Assembly (NCBI GenBank): GCA_964633205.1
Contig: CAZWFN010000096.1
Location: forward strand, 1-24,213
Reading direction: 5' to 3'
From: CAYVQE01 sp964633205
GTDB taxonomy: Bacteria; Myxococcota; B64-G9
Length of the DNA: 24,213 bases
Part shown: in pieces, positions 1-7,974 of the stretch
Layout: each line of letters opens with the position of its first letter
How positions within the stretch are numbered: position 1 is the first letter of the stretch
The notes under the pieces: generated by a model
Told to the model about the DNA's origin: nothing
The model's database searches: none
Seen by the model: only the letters and a program-made list of their open reading frames with translations
Position numbers and translations under genes: made by a program

Positions 1-3000
1 CATTGAAATCACCTATCGCACTATCTACTCCGAAGTAGCTACTATCTGAACCCATCAACGTAGTTCCTGGCGAGTCATCAAAAACTGGAGTCTGAGATCC
101 AGGATTCTTGTTATTGAAGTAAATAAAAACACTTGGGCTATTCGCGACATTCGTGCCGACTACTAAATCTGGCCAGCTATCCATATTGATGTCTCCAACA
201 TCAAAGGTGATGCCAAAATTCCCTATCGCTCGCGTCACCTCACGAGTTGAAATTGGGTTGATCTTCACCGAAGGGTCACCCATTCCATCATCCATTGCCT
301 CGAACAGGTAGACAGTTCTGTGATAAGCAGACGAGACTACGAGATCCCCAATTCCATCTCCTGTCAGATCATGTCCGCCGACCGCGAAATTACCGAATCC
401 CGTGTTGGAGTAGGTCGCGCCATATGAAAGGATGTCAACCGAATCACTCGATGGGTCAACATCACGTCCACTTATTTGGCGCACATCGTCTCCATCGAAG
501 GTATACGCTTCATTGACGGATGAGGCTGCGAGCACGAAGTCGCCATAACCGTCACCATCCAAATCGCCAAGACCCACATGCCCGTGCCTTGAGCCGAATT
601 TGTCATCGACTTCAGAACCCAGGAAGAATATGTCCGCATTGGGTACTGGCACATAGACCTCACCATCACCATCATCACCGCTGGCGAACAACGGATCGGT
701 CCATTCTGCTATCGAGCGACCATAGAAGATATAACCACGTCCGTGTCCGTCAAGTAGATTGGCGGAGACGAAAAGGTCTTCAATTGAATCGCCATTTACA
801 TCCCCTACATTTGCGTAGGAGTACCCGCACTGGCCATTTGAGCCTTGCGGGCCTCTGATCTGCACATCAGGCTCGTCGGGCGGGTTGGTGAAAAAATCTG
901 CACGCCCGAAGTAGATCGAAAGCCGTCCTCGGCTCGCATCAAATCCATGGCCGGAAACAGCGATGTCTGCCAAGCCATCGCCATTTATATCACCAATTCC
1001 ACGGAGAAAAACACCAAAGAGCTCTCCGGGACTTCCATCACGTAGTACCAGCGGTGCATCATTTGTAGCCCAAGAATCGAGATCCGCCTCTCCCTTGAAA
1101 ACAAGAGCCTCACCTACATTGGTATTGTAAAGAGGGGACGACACTAGCAAGTCATCAACCTCGTCGCCATCGACATCACCCGCATTGCACAAAGCATATC
1201 CAGTCGATCCTGCGGGATCCCTTACATGGAAAACTTGGCTCCAGAGATTCTCAAGTGAAACCGCACTCGAGGGCAATGGAGATAGATTGCCAATCTCATC
1301 GATCGCTCTTACGGCGAAATGATATATATTCAAAGGTGGTAGCAGTAGGTCAGCTCCTGTCATGGCCCCCAAATAGACTTCCTCTGCTGCCTGCCAGTCG
1401 GCTTCACTGCCTATCTCCTCGCGAGCCCACCGTACAATGTAAGTCTCAGGCGTACCGTCGTCCCCATCATCCCCTACCGCAGTCCATCCTATCGCTACAT
1501 CGGCATGACGAGAATCCTCCAAAGTCGCAACCGCATCGGACACCTCAGCAGGCGCCACCACGTCAGCTTCGACTGACAGCGAGATTCTGTTTTCATTGCC
1601 AGCGAAATCGGTGACTACGGCCTCGAGATTGCTTGTCGCGCCGTGTTCCAACTGGCGGTTGCTATAACTCACTGTTTGTGGCTCGCTGGTGATGCTGGTT
1701 GGTCCACCGATCGGGCTCCCTGCCAATTCTAGCGTCAGCTGCCCAGGATAGATGGGATCGCCACCTTCTGAGACCTCGAAGGAGAAGTCCATGTCGCAGG
1801 GCTCACCCGCCACCTTGTCGGTCAGGATGGTGGTGCCGTTGGCGTCCGGATTGCCACTGGCTGCTACGCAGACCACGTCGTCCGCCCCGGGAGCCAGGCG
1901 GGTCAGAGACGGGGCGTAGAGGTCGACCAGCTCGACCGTGATGGAACTGGTGTTGATGTTGCCTTGCTGGTCGTCGATGGTGGCGGTGATGACCGTGCCG
2001 GTCTCGCCGTCGGCCAGGGGTACGTCCTGGAAGGTGACGCAGCCGTCGGCGCCCAGGCCTTGGGCCGGGCCGACCGGGGTGCCGTCGAGATTGAGCACGA
2101 CCTCGCAGGCGCCGCAGGAGCTATTATCGCAGGTGACGCTGCAGGCGGTCACGTCGAGCTGCAGGCCGTTGTCGGGGTTGCCGTCGCTGTCGTGGCTGGC
2201 GTTGAGAACGGCCGGGTTGTCGAGGTCTTGTAGTGTGATGTCGCAGCCGTCGACCTCGATGGTGACCGGGTTGATCTGGAACTCTTCGCTGACGTTGCCT
2301 GCCGGATCGCGGGTGGTCACGCGCAGGTCGTGGGTGCCGGCGGGCAGGTTGCAGACGAAGGTGGTCGGGCCGGGGATGAGGACGTCGGCCTGGCAGCGCT
2401 GTTGGCCGCCGGAGCGGACGGTGACGCGCTGGGTGGCGTCGGTGCCGGAGGTGCTGCAGATGAAGTCGACCGCCGGGTCCTGGAAGGTGTCGCCGCCCGA
2501 TGGCTGGCTACAGCTGATTGTCGGGCGGATGGTGTCGACGAATACGGCCATGCTTGCCGGCGTGGCCTCGTTGCCGCAGGCGTCGGTGACTTCGGCTTCT
2601 AGCAGGGCTGGGCCCTGGCCGAGGCTGGTGAGCAGACAGGCCACACCGCCGATGAGGGATTCGCTCTGGGCGGCGGGGAGGAAGTGTACCAACTGGTCAT
2701 CTTCGGCGCCGGTGACTGTGGCGCAGAGGTCGAAATCGACGTCTTCGGTTCCTGGATCCAGATCGTCTTCGTAGAGGAGGTTTGGATCCTCGGGATACGT
2801 GATGGCAATCGTCGGGGCGGTGTGGTCAAATCGAATGTTGAACTGGGCCTCGGGGTCATCGATGCTCGGATTGCTCTGCCTGATATTTGGATTGCCAAAG
2901 GCGTCTGTCACCACGACCGTCAGAGCGTAATCTCCGTCTGCTGGCGAAGTGTTGAAGACCGCTTGGCCGCCCGTGACCGTGGTGGAGGCGATTGCATTGC

Positions 3001-6000
3001 CTGGCGGCCAGTCGCGCATCAAGCGCGCAGTGCGGCCTTCGACTCCTGAACCCTGATCCGAGATGGTGGCCGAGACGACCAAGGCGCCTTCGGAGGCATT
3101 GACGCACCCATCACCGTCGCCATCAGCCGTGACATCCAAGGTCTCGACAGTCGGCGGCAAGCTGTCGACCTCGACAGTAACTGGCGCAGAAAAATTGCCC
3201 TGCCCAGGTACATTTTCAGAAAAAGCAGAAAGGATGTTTGTGCCTTCTCCAAATGCAGAGCACGGCAAATAGGTAGTTGAGCCTGTTACTGCTCCTTCGA
3301 AGAGTACATTACCATTGCCATATCTCATGCAAACATCTGAAGACTGCGGATCTGCATCTGGACATTCAGTCCCGTTGCATATGCAAAGCACCAAGCGATC
3401 TCCGCTTGCCGTGTTATCTGTGACGATTTCAACTTGAGTTTGGAATCCATCCTCCGGACACATATCTTGTGTGGTGTTGAATTGGCTGCCATCTGCTGGA
3501 CGCGTAATCTCCACATCCGGGGCTTGGGGGGCCAATGTGCCGCCGGAGAAGGCTTGGGCGGTGTTTTCGGCTTGGTCGGTTATGGTGACTTCTAGTTGGA
3601 CCGTGGCGTAGCGATCGGGGGTGGGATCGAGGGTGGCGCGGTCGAAGGTGTAGCTGTTGGTTTCGTTGGCTGCCAGTTGGTGGGTGGTGAGGGTTTCCCA
3701 GCCTTCGTTTTCTACGTTGCGGCGCAGGGCCAGCATGTCGCCTTCGCTGGCTCCGGTGAAATTGCAGACCACGTCGTGTTGGAAGCCGTCGGCGGCGGAT
3801 TGGTCGTCGGCGGCGCCTAGCTCGAAGCCGTCGGCGGGGTCGGCGATGACCACGTCGGGGGCCTGGCGGTCGACCAGGATGGTGACCGGGGTGGCGTCGG
3901 CGCAGTTGTTGGCCTTGTCGCAGACGGTGGCTTCCAGGGTGTGGCTGGCGCCGGTGGTGGCGGTGACGGCGTTGTAGGTTGCCTGGCCGGCTTCGAAGGT
4001 CGGGGGATCGCCGACGATCTCGGCTGGGGAGCCGTCTACGAAGAGCTGGTCTGCGAGCACGCCGTCTTCTACGTCGGCTGACAGCAGCACCCGGATCTGG
4101 AAGCCGGGGGTGGCCGGGGAGCGGTCGGGGCTGTCGGCGTTGTAGATGGCGCCTTCTAGCGGCTCGACGAAGGCCACCTGGGGCGGTGTCTGATCGACCA
4201 CCACCCGGTTGGGTGCCGAGGTGCCGGTGCGGTTGTCGGCGGCCTCGCAGCTGGCCCATAGCTCGTGATCGCCCTCGCCCAACGGGGCCGGCAGCTCCAG
4301 GGCCACATCGCCGGCGGCGTCGGTGGTGCCCTGGGCGATGGCGTTGGCCAGCAGGCAGATCGGCGGCAGGCTGGGCGCCGCCGGGGTGTCGCGGCGGCAG
4401 ACGGTGCAGGGCTGGCCCTCGGCGACGTCGGAGTCGATGCTGACGCTGAGCGCGCCGTCGGCGGTGTAGGTGCCGTCGGCCGGGGCCGCCAGGATCACCC
4501 GCGGCAGGGTGGTGTCGCCCACCTCCAGCAGCAGGCTCTCGCTGCCGGTGCCCACGGCGTTGCTGGCCGAGACCCGCAGCTCCACCTCGCCGCGCGGCAG
4601 CAGCACGTCGCCGAAGGTGGCGAAGCCGGCGCCGGAGACGTCGGCCGTCTCTTGCTGGCGCGGCAGGCCGTTGTCGAACAGCTCCAGCGTGGCCGCAGCA
4701 CCGGCCACCACGCGCTCGATCTGCACGATCACGGTGTAGATGCGGTCGCCCTCGTCGATCGGGATCGGCTGCTGGGCGGTGCCGTCGGGGTCGACGAAGA
4801 CGATCGCCGGCGGATCCGAGGGCAGGCTGACGTCGACCTGGATCTCGTCGCTGCCGGGGTTGCCGGCGGCGTCCTGGACGCTGGCGCTGATGACGTTGTT
4901 GACGATACCGGCGCCGCCGAACAGGCTGATCTCGAGCCCGCCGGCGCCGTCGACCACGGTGCCGGTGCGGCTGTCCTGCTGATCGCCGTCGGTCCAGGTC
5001 ACCTCGAAGGTCTGGCCGTCGGCCACCCCGCTGGTGACCACCTCGACGGTGGCGTCGGTGGTGTCCAGCTCGGCCCCGTCGAGCGGGCTGACGATCTCGA
5101 TGCCCGGCGGGTGGCCGTCGACGGTGACGTAGATCGGCGCCGAGGCGGGCTCGTCCGCGATCTGGCAGCGCAGGAACTTGTTGTTCCCGTCGAGGAAGCT
5201 CACCTCGGGCGTCCAGGCGCCGGCCTGCACCGTGCCGGCGACCGGGCCCTGGCCGCCGATCAGCAGGCTGATGGCCTGGCCGTCGTCGACGTTGTCGGTG
5301 GTCACCTGCACGTCGTACTGCAGGTCGTTGGCCGGGTCGCCGTCGGCATCGTCGGCCGCCAGCAGCACCTGGCCGTCGACGGGATCGGTGATGGTACAGA
5401 TCGGCTGCTCGGACTGCACCTCGAGCTGGTGCTCGACGCTGGCCTGCGCGCCGCAGGCGTCGCTGCCGACCACCTGTACCCGGCGTTGGCCGCTGGTCAG
5501 GGTGATGTACTCGAAGCTGTAGTTCGAGCCGGGGAAGAACACCGCCGGCTGCAGCGGGTTGGCCTCGGAGGGAAAAACCTCACCGTCGACCAATACCTGC
5601 AGGCTCGCGGCATCGGGCACGCCGGTGGAGCTGCCGCTGACCGCCAGCTGGATGCCGGCGGTGTCGGGGTCGCGATCGGCGGCGTCGGTGATGGTCAACC
5701 CATCGGCCGGTGCCTGGATGGCCACCGTCACCGGCGTGGTGCACACCCGGTAGCTGTTGACCAGCGAGCTGCCGTCGCGCTCGCCGCTGACCTCGGCCCA
5801 GGCCTCGACCTGGCCTTCGGGCAGGGTGGCGCTGAACTGCAACTGGCCGTCGGTGAGCTGGCCGGCCGCCAGCTCCTCTCCGCCGAGATGCAAGGTCACG
5901 TCGCTGCCGTCGGCGCAGGCGAACACGCCGGCCGCGGCGGTGGCGACGGTCAGGGTGACCTGCAGCCCGTCGCTGAAGTCGTCCTCGTCGTCGTCGGCGC

Positions 6001-6808
6001 TGAACACGCTGCCGTCGGCCGGCAGCAGCCGCACCGTACAACCGCCGGTGTCGACGGTGACGCCGATCTGGGCGCTGACCTCAGAGCCGTCCCAGCCGGT
6101 GGTGGTGGCCTGCAGCAGGTTGGTGCCCTCGACCAGGTCGACCGCGGCGAAGCCCACCGCCGCGTTGGCCAGCTCGTTGCTGATGGGCGGCCGTTCGCCG
6201 ACCTGCAGCTCGACCGGCTCGCCGTCGTCAACGCCCTTGCACGCCAGGGCCACGTCGGCCTGGAAGCCGCGCTCGGCCGAGACGTCGTCGCCGGCGGTCA
6301 GGGTGGAGCCGTCGCTGGGCGCCTCGAATCGGCAAGCGGGTACGTCGAGCTGAACGGTGACGGTCTTGCAGCTCTCGATGGGTACGCTGCGCGGCTTGCA
6401 CCCGGTGCCGCCTTCTTCGTCCCAGCCGATGACCGCGGTGCCGGTGGCGCACAGATCCTGGGCGCCCTCGGAGAAGGTCCACAGACCGAAGTCCGCGTGG
6501 CCGCTGCGGCTGGCGGCGTCGTCGTAGACCACGTCGGCCTCGACCGGCGAGCCACTGCCGTCGCTCAGGCTCAGGGTGGTGCCCTCGGGTACGTCGATGG
6601 TGCGCAGCTGGACGGCGTACTGCACGCCGTTGTCGATGTCGCCGTCGGCATCGTTGAACTCGGTCAGCACGTTGCCGGTGGGGCTGGCGAACTCCACCAC
6701 CGGCTCGAGCCCTTCGGAGCAAGGCGACTTGCTGCCGCCACAGCCCGCCGAGATCAACGCGGCCAGCATCGAACCGGCCACCACCGCGCGCAGCAATGAA
6801 CCCATCAT
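1..6808 (-). CDS. Giant Ig-like / FN3 / FG-GAP surface lipoprotein (3' end beyond window)
   Basis: The frame is open from an ATG ATG pair at 6808/6805 to the window edge, at least 2,269 codons; I checked the frame at six places. A GGGGAGGAG ribosome site lies about six bases upstream. Residues 1-23 are a lipoprotein signal (lipobox SAGC, lipidated Cys23). About sixteen Ig-like modules of roughly 100 residues follow to about residue 1745, many opening with a 'P-x-DG' turn and an acidic D/N-rich stretch such as AADDADGDPANDLQ. Residues ~1750-1845 look like a fibronectin type III domain. From ~1860 on there are six FG-GAP/integrin-type calcium-loop repeats (for example GDVDGDEVDDLLVSS, GDINGDGLADIAVSG, GDLDGDGYGDFVLAA), and a seventh begins at the edge, consistent with a seven-bladed propeller. 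I infer an envelope-anchored adhesion or matrix protein. No partner gene is adjacent. The low-G+C C-terminal part is unlike the rest. Confidence 0.9.
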   Translation of the reverse strand, partial: MMGSLLRAVVAGSMLAALISAGCGGSKSPCSEGLEPVVEFASPTGNVLTEFNDADGDIDNGVQYAVQLRTIDVPEGTTLSLSDGSGSPVEADVVYDDAASRSGHADFGLWTFSEGAQDLCATGTAVIGWDEEGGTGCKPRSVPIESCKTVTVQLDVPACRFEAPSDGSTLTAGDDVSAERGFQADVALACKGVDDGEPVELQVGERPPISNELANAAVGFAAVDLVEGTNLLQATTTGWDGSEVSAQIGVTVDTGGCTVRLLPADGSVFSADDDEDDFSDGLQVTLTVATAAAGVFACADGSDVTLHLGGEELAAGQLTDGQLQFSATLPEGQVEAWAEVSGERDGSSLVNSYRVCTTPVTVAIQAPADGLTITDAADRDPDTAGIQLAVSGSSTGVPDAASLQVLVDGEVFPSEANPLQPAVFFPGSNYSFEYITLTSGQRRVQVVGSDACGAQASVEHQLEVQSEQPICTITDPVDGQVLLAADDADGDPANDLQYDVQVTTDNVDDGQAISLLIGGQGPVAGTVQAGAWTPEVSFLDGNNKFLRCQIADEPASAPIYVTVDGHPPGIEIVSPLDGAELDTTDATVEVVTSGVADGQTFEVTWTDGDQQDSRTGTVVDGAGGLEISLFGGAGIVNNVISASVQDAAGNPGSDEIQVDVSLPSDPPAIVFVDPDGTAQQPIPIDEGDRIYTVIVQIERVVAGAAATLELFDNGLPRQQETADVSGAGFATFGDVLLPRGEVELRVSASNAVGTGSESLLLEVGDTTLPRVILAAPADGTYTADGALSVSIDSDVAEGQPCTVCRRDTPAAPSLPPICLLANAIAQGTTDAAGDVALELPAPLGEGDHELWASCEAADNRTGTSAPNRVVVDQTPPQVAFVEPLEGAIYNADSPDRSPATPGFQIRVLLSADVEDGVLADQLFVDGSPAEIVGDPPTFEAGQATYNAVTATTGASHTLEATVCDKANNCADATPVTILVDRQAPDVVIADPADGFELGAADDQSAADGFQHDVVCNFTGASEGDMLALRRNVENEGWETLTTHQLAANETNSYTFDRATLDPTPDRYATVQLEVTITDQAENTAQAFSGGTLAPQAPDVEITRPADGSQFNTTQDMCPEDGFQTQVEIVTDNTASGDRLVLCICNGTECPDADPQSSDVCMRYGNGNVLFEGAVTGSTTYLPCSAFGEGTNILSAFSENVPGQGNFSAPVTVEVDSLPPTVETLDVTADGDGDGCVNASEGALVVSATISDQGSGVEGRTARLMRDWPPGNAIASTTVTGGQAVFNTSPADGDYALTVVVTDAFGNPNIRQSNPSIDDPEAQFNIRFDHTAPTIAITYPEDPNLLYEDDLDPGTEDVDFDLCATVTGAEDDQLVHFLPAAQSESLIGGVACLLTSLGQGPALLEAEVTDACGNEATPASMAVFVDTIRPTISCSQPSGGDTFQDPAVDFICSTSGTDATQRVTVRSGGQQRCQADVLIPGPTTFVCNLPAGTHDLRVTTRDPAGNVSEEFQINPVTIEVDGCDITLQDLDNPAVLNASHDSDGNPDNGLQLDVTACSVTCDNSSCGACEVVLNLDGTPVGPAQGLGADGCVTFQDVPLADGETGTVITATIDDQQGNINTSSITVELVDLYAPSLTRLAPGADDVVCVAASGNPDANGTTILTDKVAGEPCDMDFSFEVSEGGDPIYPGQLTLELAGSPIGGPTSITSEPQTVSYSNRQLEHGATSNLEAVVTDFAGNENRISLSVEADVVAPAEVSDAVATLEDSRHADVAIGWTAVGDDGDDGTPETYIVRWAREEIGSEADWQAAEEVYLGAMTGADLLLPPLNIYHFAVRAIDEIGNLSPLPSSAVSLENLWSQVFHVRDPAGSTGYALCNAGDVDGDEVDDLLVSSPLYNTNVGEALVFKGEADLDSWATNDAPLVLRDGSPGELFGVFLRGIGDINGDGLADIAVSGHGFDASRGRLSIYFGRADFFTNPPDEPDVQIRGPQGSNGQCGYSYANVGDVNGDSIEDLFVSANLLDGHGRGYIFYGRSIAEWTDPLFASGDDGDGEVYVPVPNADIFFLGSEVDDKFGSRHGHVGLGDLDGDGYGDFVLAASSVNEAYTFDGDDVRQISGRDVDPSSDSVDILSYGATYSNTGFGNFAVGGHDLTGDGIGDLVVSSAYHRTVYLFEAMDDGMGDPSVKINPISTREVTRAIGNFGITFDVGDINMDSWPDLVVGTNVANSPSVFIYFNNKNPGSQTPVFDDSPGTTLMGSDSSYFGVDSAIGDFN

Positions 6809-6873
6809 CGTCGGCTCCTCCCCGGTCAGCGGACCGAGCCCCACTTCCGCCGGGCCCGGCACCAATCCCCGCG

Positions 6874-6902
6874 AGTTTAGCCCGGGTGTTCCGGAAACAC
6901 AA
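6874..6902 (-). promoter_or_regulatory. Possible promoter of the giant lipoprotein gene
   Basis: Read on the minus strand, TTGTGT (6902-6897), a 17-base spacer and TAAACT (6879-6874) resemble a sigma-70 promoter with 3/6 and 4/6 matches. The spacer carries the palindrome TTCCGGAA, flanked by further near-symmetry (GTGTT/AACAC), which could be an operator. The start codon would lie about 60 bases downstream. Confidence 0.4.
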
Positions 6903-6918
6903 CGGATACGCAATGTCC

Positions 6919-7112
6919 CTGATTTCCCACCTCGGCCGTGATCTCTGCGGACCGAGAAACGCTCGCTTCGCTCGCAGGCCCGGCTTCGCCGTCAGCAAGG
7001 CGTTTTCGATGCTCCGCGGTTTTTGCGGTCCCGCCAGGGGCGACGTAGATGACTACGACTCCGCTCGAAAACGCCTTGCTTCCTTGACCTCACGGCCGAT
7101 CTGGGAAATCAG
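6919..7112. repeat. Nested inverted-repeat element, about 194 bp
   Basis: The outer arms 6919-6941 and 7090-7112 are 23-base inverted repeats with two mismatches; both begin or end in the CTGATTTCCCA / TGGGAAATCAG sequence. Inside, 6994-7009 and 7065-7080 are a perfect 16-base inverted repeat (AGCAAGGCGTTTTCGA and its complement). A small GTAG-ATGA-CTAC hairpin lies between them. The element fills most of the 394-base gap between the H1/PqqD-like gene and the giant lipoprotein gene. No credible ORF lies in it and no second copy occurs in the window. It could be a MITE-like or REP/BIME-type element, or a structured RNA between two co-directional genes. Confidence 0.7.
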
Positions 7113-7175
7113 CCGTAAAGTGGTGGGAGATTCTGGAATGTCCTATGAACGAGCCGATCTTGCCGCTTGCAGCAC

Positions 7176-7200
7176 CCCCGGCCGTACGACCCCGCCGGGG
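7176..7200 (-). terminator. GC hairpin just after the H1/PqqD-like gene
   Basis: CCCCGGC (7176-7182) and GCCGGGG (7194-7200) form a seven-base-pair stem with an 11-base loop, two bases past the TGA at 7203-7205. There is no T-run on the minus strand, so it is at best a weak or factor-dependent terminator, or an mRNA 3'-end stabiliser. Confidence 0.3.
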
Positions 7201-7202
7201 CA

Positions 7203-7904
7203 TCACTCCCCGGGTCCGCTGACCAGGCCCTTCTTGGCCAGGCGCTCGGCGAACCAGACCGTATCTTCCTCGGCCCGCGCCTCGTCGACCTCGAACTCGG
7301 ACTGCAGGGTGACGGCGATGTCGGCCAGGCTGCGTTTGCCGTCGAGCAGCTCCCAGATGCGGGTGCCCACCTCGTTCAGCGAGTGCATCATGCTGTCGGC
7401 CGGGGTGACGATGACCGCCTCGCCCTCGATCAGCCGCCAGGCCACCTCGCGCAGCCGCTTCACCGTATCGTCCAAGGAAAAGCTCTCGACCGCTTCCGGC
7501 TTCTTGGCGCTGGTCTTCTTCTTGGCTGCGCTCTTCTCGGCGCCTTTTGCCGCGCCGCGCGCTTTCCGCGGGGTGGCCGCCTTCTTTTTGGCAGTGCTCT
7601 TTTCGGCGCCTTTTGCAGCCCCGCGCGCTTTTCGCGGGGTGGCAGTGCTCTTCTTGGCAGTGCTCTTCTTGGCAGTGCTCTTCTTGGCAGTGCTCTTCTT
7701 GGCCGGCTTCTTCTTGGCAGTGCTCTTCTTGGCCGTGCTCTTCTTGGCCGTGCTCTTCTTGGCCGTGCTCTTCTTGGCCGCCTTCTTTTTGGTCGTGCTC
7801 TTTTTGGCCGCCTTCTTTTTGGCCGTGCTCTTTTTGGCCGGCTTCTTCTTGGCCGTGCTCTTTTTGGCCGCCTTCTTCTTGGTACTGGTCTTCTTGGTAG
7901 CCAT
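7203..7904 (-). CDS. Histone H1-like Lys/Ala tail fused to a PqqD-like domain
   Basis: The protein has 233 residues. I chose the ATG at 7904, preceded by AAAGGGG, rather than an in-frame TTG at 7922. Residues ~3-135 are low-complexity and strongly basic, built from AKKST, AKKKP and AKKKA pentads like bacterial histone-H1-like (Hc1/AlgP-type) tails that bind DNA. Within it a 22-residue block containing TPRKARGAAKGAEKS occurs twice. Residues ~149-233 match the PqqD/RiPP-recognition-element pattern: AWRLIEGEAVIVTPADSMMH, then LNEVGTRIWELLDGKRSLAD, then a helical end finishing in AKKGLVSG. No precursor peptide, radical-SAM or other PQQ gene lies nearby, so a PQQ role is not supported. The tail suggests nucleoid or polyanion binding; what the PqqD-like part binds is unknown. 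It has its own promoter directly upstream. The call is firm for the two parts, open for function. Confidence 0.88.
   Translation of the reverse strand: MATKKTSTKKKAAKKSTAKKKPAKKSTAKKKAAKKSTTKKKAAKKSTAKKSTAKKSTAKKSTAKKKPAKKSTAKKSTAKKSTAKKSTATPRKARGAAKGAEKSTAKKKAATPRKARGAAKGAEKSAAKKKTSAKKPEAVESFSLDDTVKRLREVAWRLIEGEAVIVTPADSMMHSLNEVGTRIWELLDGKRSLADIAVTLQSEFEVDEARAEEDTVWFAERLAKKGLVSGPGE
7501..7900. repeat. Coding short tandem repeats (15-bp class) and a 66-bp duplication
   Basis: On the plus strand the string TTCTTGGCAGTGCTC and near-variants recur with 15-base periodicity through about 7640-7870, encoding AKKST-type pentads. Two copies of a 66-base block follow each other (the shared CGGCGCCTTTTGC begins at 7538 and 7604). 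Pure 15- and 66-base periods keep the frame, so expansion or contraction would change only tail length. Confidence 0.85.
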
Positions 7905-7945
7905 CCTAAACCCCTTTAGCAACCGACAGAATTTCGCTTGCCGGC

Positions 7946-7974
7946 AGAATAGGCGGGCCGGGCGGGCTTGTCAA
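7946..7974 (-). promoter_or_regulatory. Promoter of the H1/PqqD-like gene
   Basis: Minus-strand TTGACA (7974-7969), a 17-base spacer and TATTCT (7951-7946) give a perfect -35 box and a 4/6 -10 box. The -35 box contains the TGA stop of the upstream Fe-S gene (7973-7971). A transcript starting near 7939 would have a leader of about 35 bases before the ATG at 7904. Confidence 0.7.

Noticed and set aside
4265..6799. 844-codon open frame on the plus strand
   Set aside because: It is antisense to the giant lipoprotein gene, has a repetitive Ala/Gly/Val/Asp/Gln composition with no motif, and arises from the GC-biased codons of the real gene.
7203..7904. PQQ-biosynthesis PqqD
   Set aside because: The C-terminal domain is PqqD-like, but no pqqA, pqqB, pqqC or pqqE is present, and a 135-residue basic tail is not part of PqqD.
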